DNA of 14,368 nt from JANPJV01 sp031425695 (GTDB lineage Bacteria > Pseudomonadota > Gammaproteobacteria > Xanthomonadales > SZUA-5), in NCBI GenBank assembly GCA_031425695.1, contig JANPJV010000089.1, positions 1-14,368 on the forward strand, read 5' to 3'. Shown here piece after piece: positions 13,385-14,368 of the stretch. The notes beneath the pieces were generated by a model, which was given only the letters and a program-made list of their open reading frames with translations, was not told where the DNA came from and made no database searches. The translations under genes were made by a program, and so were the position numbers. Position 1 is the stretch's first letter. Each line of letters starts with the position of its first letter.

Positions 13385-14151
13385 TTCGGGCCTGCCGGCG
13401 CGTCGGCCGCAGTGGTCACCGGCGTCTGTGCGGCCTCGAGCGGGGCGGTGAAGTTTGCCTGGGTGAGCCTGAGCTGGCCGCTCTTGCCGCTCTCGGGAGC
13501 GTACTGATAGCGGGTCACGCCGCAGTTGGGTACCTCGGCCTCGCGGTCGATGGCGAGGATCGCCGCCTCATCGAGATTTTCCAGGAGGTAGCGAAAGCAG
13601 TTGACGATCACCTGGTGGGCAACCAGGAGGACGTGGTCGCACTTGTGCTCGCGCGTGATCGTGTCGATCACATTGCGCAGGCGCAGGATCACGTCGCACC
13701 AGCTCTCGCCGCCGGGCGGACGGAAATAGAACTTGCCGACACGCGCCCGCTGCTCGTAGAGCTCCGGGAATTTCGCGGCGATGCCGTGCACGGTGAAGCG
13801 GTCGAGGATGCCGAACTCCTTTTCGCGCAGGCGCTCGTCGACTACGAAGGTCACCTTTTCCGCGGCAACGCCGGCGTGCTCCAGGATCAGCTCGGCTGTG
13901 TGCCGCGCACGCACGTACGGCGACACCAGCACCACGTCTGGACGCTCTTTTTCAGGCAATGACGCGAACCAGTGCCCGAGCGCTGCCGCCTGCCGCTCGC
14001 CGAGTTCCGACAGCGGGGTGTCCGCATCGCGGGTGGCGATGTCGATCAGGTGCAAGCCACCGTTCTCGGCCAGGTCGCGCGCGACATTGCCGGCGGATTC
14101 ACCGTGGCGAACCAGCCAGAGCACATCCGGCCAATGCTGTTCCTTGCTCAT
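13381..14151 (-). CDS. Histidine phosphatase family protein (phosphoglycerate mutase-like)
   Basis: A 256-residue branch-1 histidine phosphatase, probably cytoplasmic; it forms a phosphohistidine intermediate on a small phosphorylated substrate that cannot be named. The core is complete: WLVRHGESAGN with catalytic His16, arginines in SPYVRARHTAEL (77-88), the acid pair in LREKEFG (108-114), and the second histidine in LLVAHQVIV (His179). The hydrophobic, charged insert LDRFTVHGIAAKFPELYEQR and RPPGGESW are typical of broad-specificity phosphatases rather than glycolytic mutase. The C-terminal tail (about 235-256) is Ala/Pro/Thr-rich and probably disordered. The ATG at 14151 has GGGAG (14158-14162) six bases upstream, deciding the start. 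It is the first visible gene of the unit with nnrD, joined by a 4-base overlap. Confidence 0.93.
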   Translation of the reverse strand: MSKEQHWPDVLWLVRHGESAGNVARDLAENGGLHLIDIATRDADTPLSELGERQAAALGHWFASLPEKERPDVVLVSPYVRARHTAELILEHAGVAAEKVTFVVDERLREKEFGILDRFTVHGIAAKFPELYEQRARVGKFYFRPPGGESWCDVILRLRNVIDTITREHKCDHVLLVAHQVIVNCFRYLLENLDEAAILAIDREAEVPNCGVTRYQYAPESGKSGQLRLTQANFTAPLEAAQTPVTTAADAPAGPK

Positions 14152-14157
14152 CGCGGT

Positions 14158-14162
14158 CTCCC
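14158..14162 (-). promoter_or_regulatory. Ribosome binding site of the histidine phosphatase
   Basis: GGGAG on the minus strand, six bases before the ATG at 14151, is the clearest Shine-Dalgarno sequence in the minus-strand set and fixes that start. Confidence 0.6.
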
Positions 14163-14244
14163 AAGCTGACGCCGTCGATGCTACTGATGCACTTGTATGC
14201 GCTGCGCAAGCTTGCTTTTAAATTCTAAGGATTGGCGGCGATCG

Positions 14245-14368
14245 TCAAGCAGGCACCGGCTGCTCGCGAGCATCGCGCTGCCCGGCTGGGCGGACCGGGC
14301 AGAGGTTGCGCTTGGCTTCGAGATCTTGCTCTGCGTGGGTCCGGACCTTGTCCGGACGCTTTTTCAGG
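14245..14368 (-). CDS. Possible C-terminal fragment of an unidentified protein (partial at the window edge)
   Basis: A minus-strand frame enters from the right edge and ends at a TGA at 14245. It encodes about 41 residues, including KKRPDKVRTHAEQDLEAKRN and then a Pro/Arg-rich tail. Its third codon positions are about 70% G or C, in line with a coding frame here, and the residue mix is plausible for a charged C-terminus. I do not recognise the family. A perfect hairpin at 14339-14357 lies inside it, so the region could instead be non-coding. About 90 bases separate it from the phosphatase start. Confidence 0.3.
   Translation of the reverse strand, partial: LKKRPDKVRTHAEQDLEAKRNLCPVRPAGQRDAREQPVPA
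14339..14365 (+). terminator. Hairpin with T-run at the right edge
   Basis: GTCCGGAC (14339-14346) repeats and pairs with itself at 14350-14357 across a CTT loop, and is followed on the + strand by GCTTTTTC. The shape fits an intrinsic terminator reading rightward, but no + strand gene ends before it. It may instead be a palindromic repeat, or lie within a minus-strand coding tail. Confidence 0.3.

Overview
The window is a GC-rich chromosomal segment of a Gram-negative bacterium, most likely a gammaproteobacterium of the Xanthomonadales/Lysobacterales. The basis is the GC-rich coding bias, a bacterial type A RNase P RNA, the look of the proteins, and several short intergenic palindromes of the kind scattered through those genomes. 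The order is an inference; no marker here fixes the genus.

Layout. (1) Positions 1-1640: leuB (leucine biosynthesis, + strand) runs toward the RNase P RNA gene rnpB (- strand), with a 29-bp imperfect inverted repeat between them. (2) Positions 1641-4853: a regulatory gap, then a large + strand sensor with an exported beta-propeller, a Y_Y_Y-type domain, one membrane helix and an active-looking GGDEF diguanylate cyclase domain. (3) Positions 4888-5070: a MITE-like element with perfect 27-bp inverted ends made of an 8-base repeat. (4) From 5087 to the right edge everything is on the - strand. Read in transcription order this is a histidine phosphatase and an NAD(P)HX dehydratase (overlapping, one transcription unit), a REP-like hairpin pair, and then a three-gene operon joined by ATGA overlaps: a 146-residue protein of unknown function, a double-domain KaiC-like ATPase, and a GGDEF/histidine-kinase fusion. 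After a 214-bp gap come a PAS hybrid histidine kinase with two receiver domains and a single-domain response regulator two bases downstream. The strand ends with an alpha/beta hydrolase.

The central block (6063-12294) reads as a signalling island. A KaiC-type ATPase is translationally coupled to a kinase that carries its own diguanylate cyclase domain, next to a second phosphorelay with three more receiver domains. With the membrane-bound cyclase at 1941-4853, the window holds two candidate c-di-GMP synthases. Phosphorelay, c-di-GMP and KaiC ATPase functions therefore sit side by side. The most unusual object is the GGDEF-kinase fusion, in which the GGDEF domain lies between two copies of the same helical linker (26 of 30 bases identical). 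In the KaiC-like protein the residues that align with the catalytic glutamates and phosphorylation dyad of cyanobacterial KaiC are changed, so it is unlikely to be a clock KaiC. What the island senses and controls cannot be read from the sequence.
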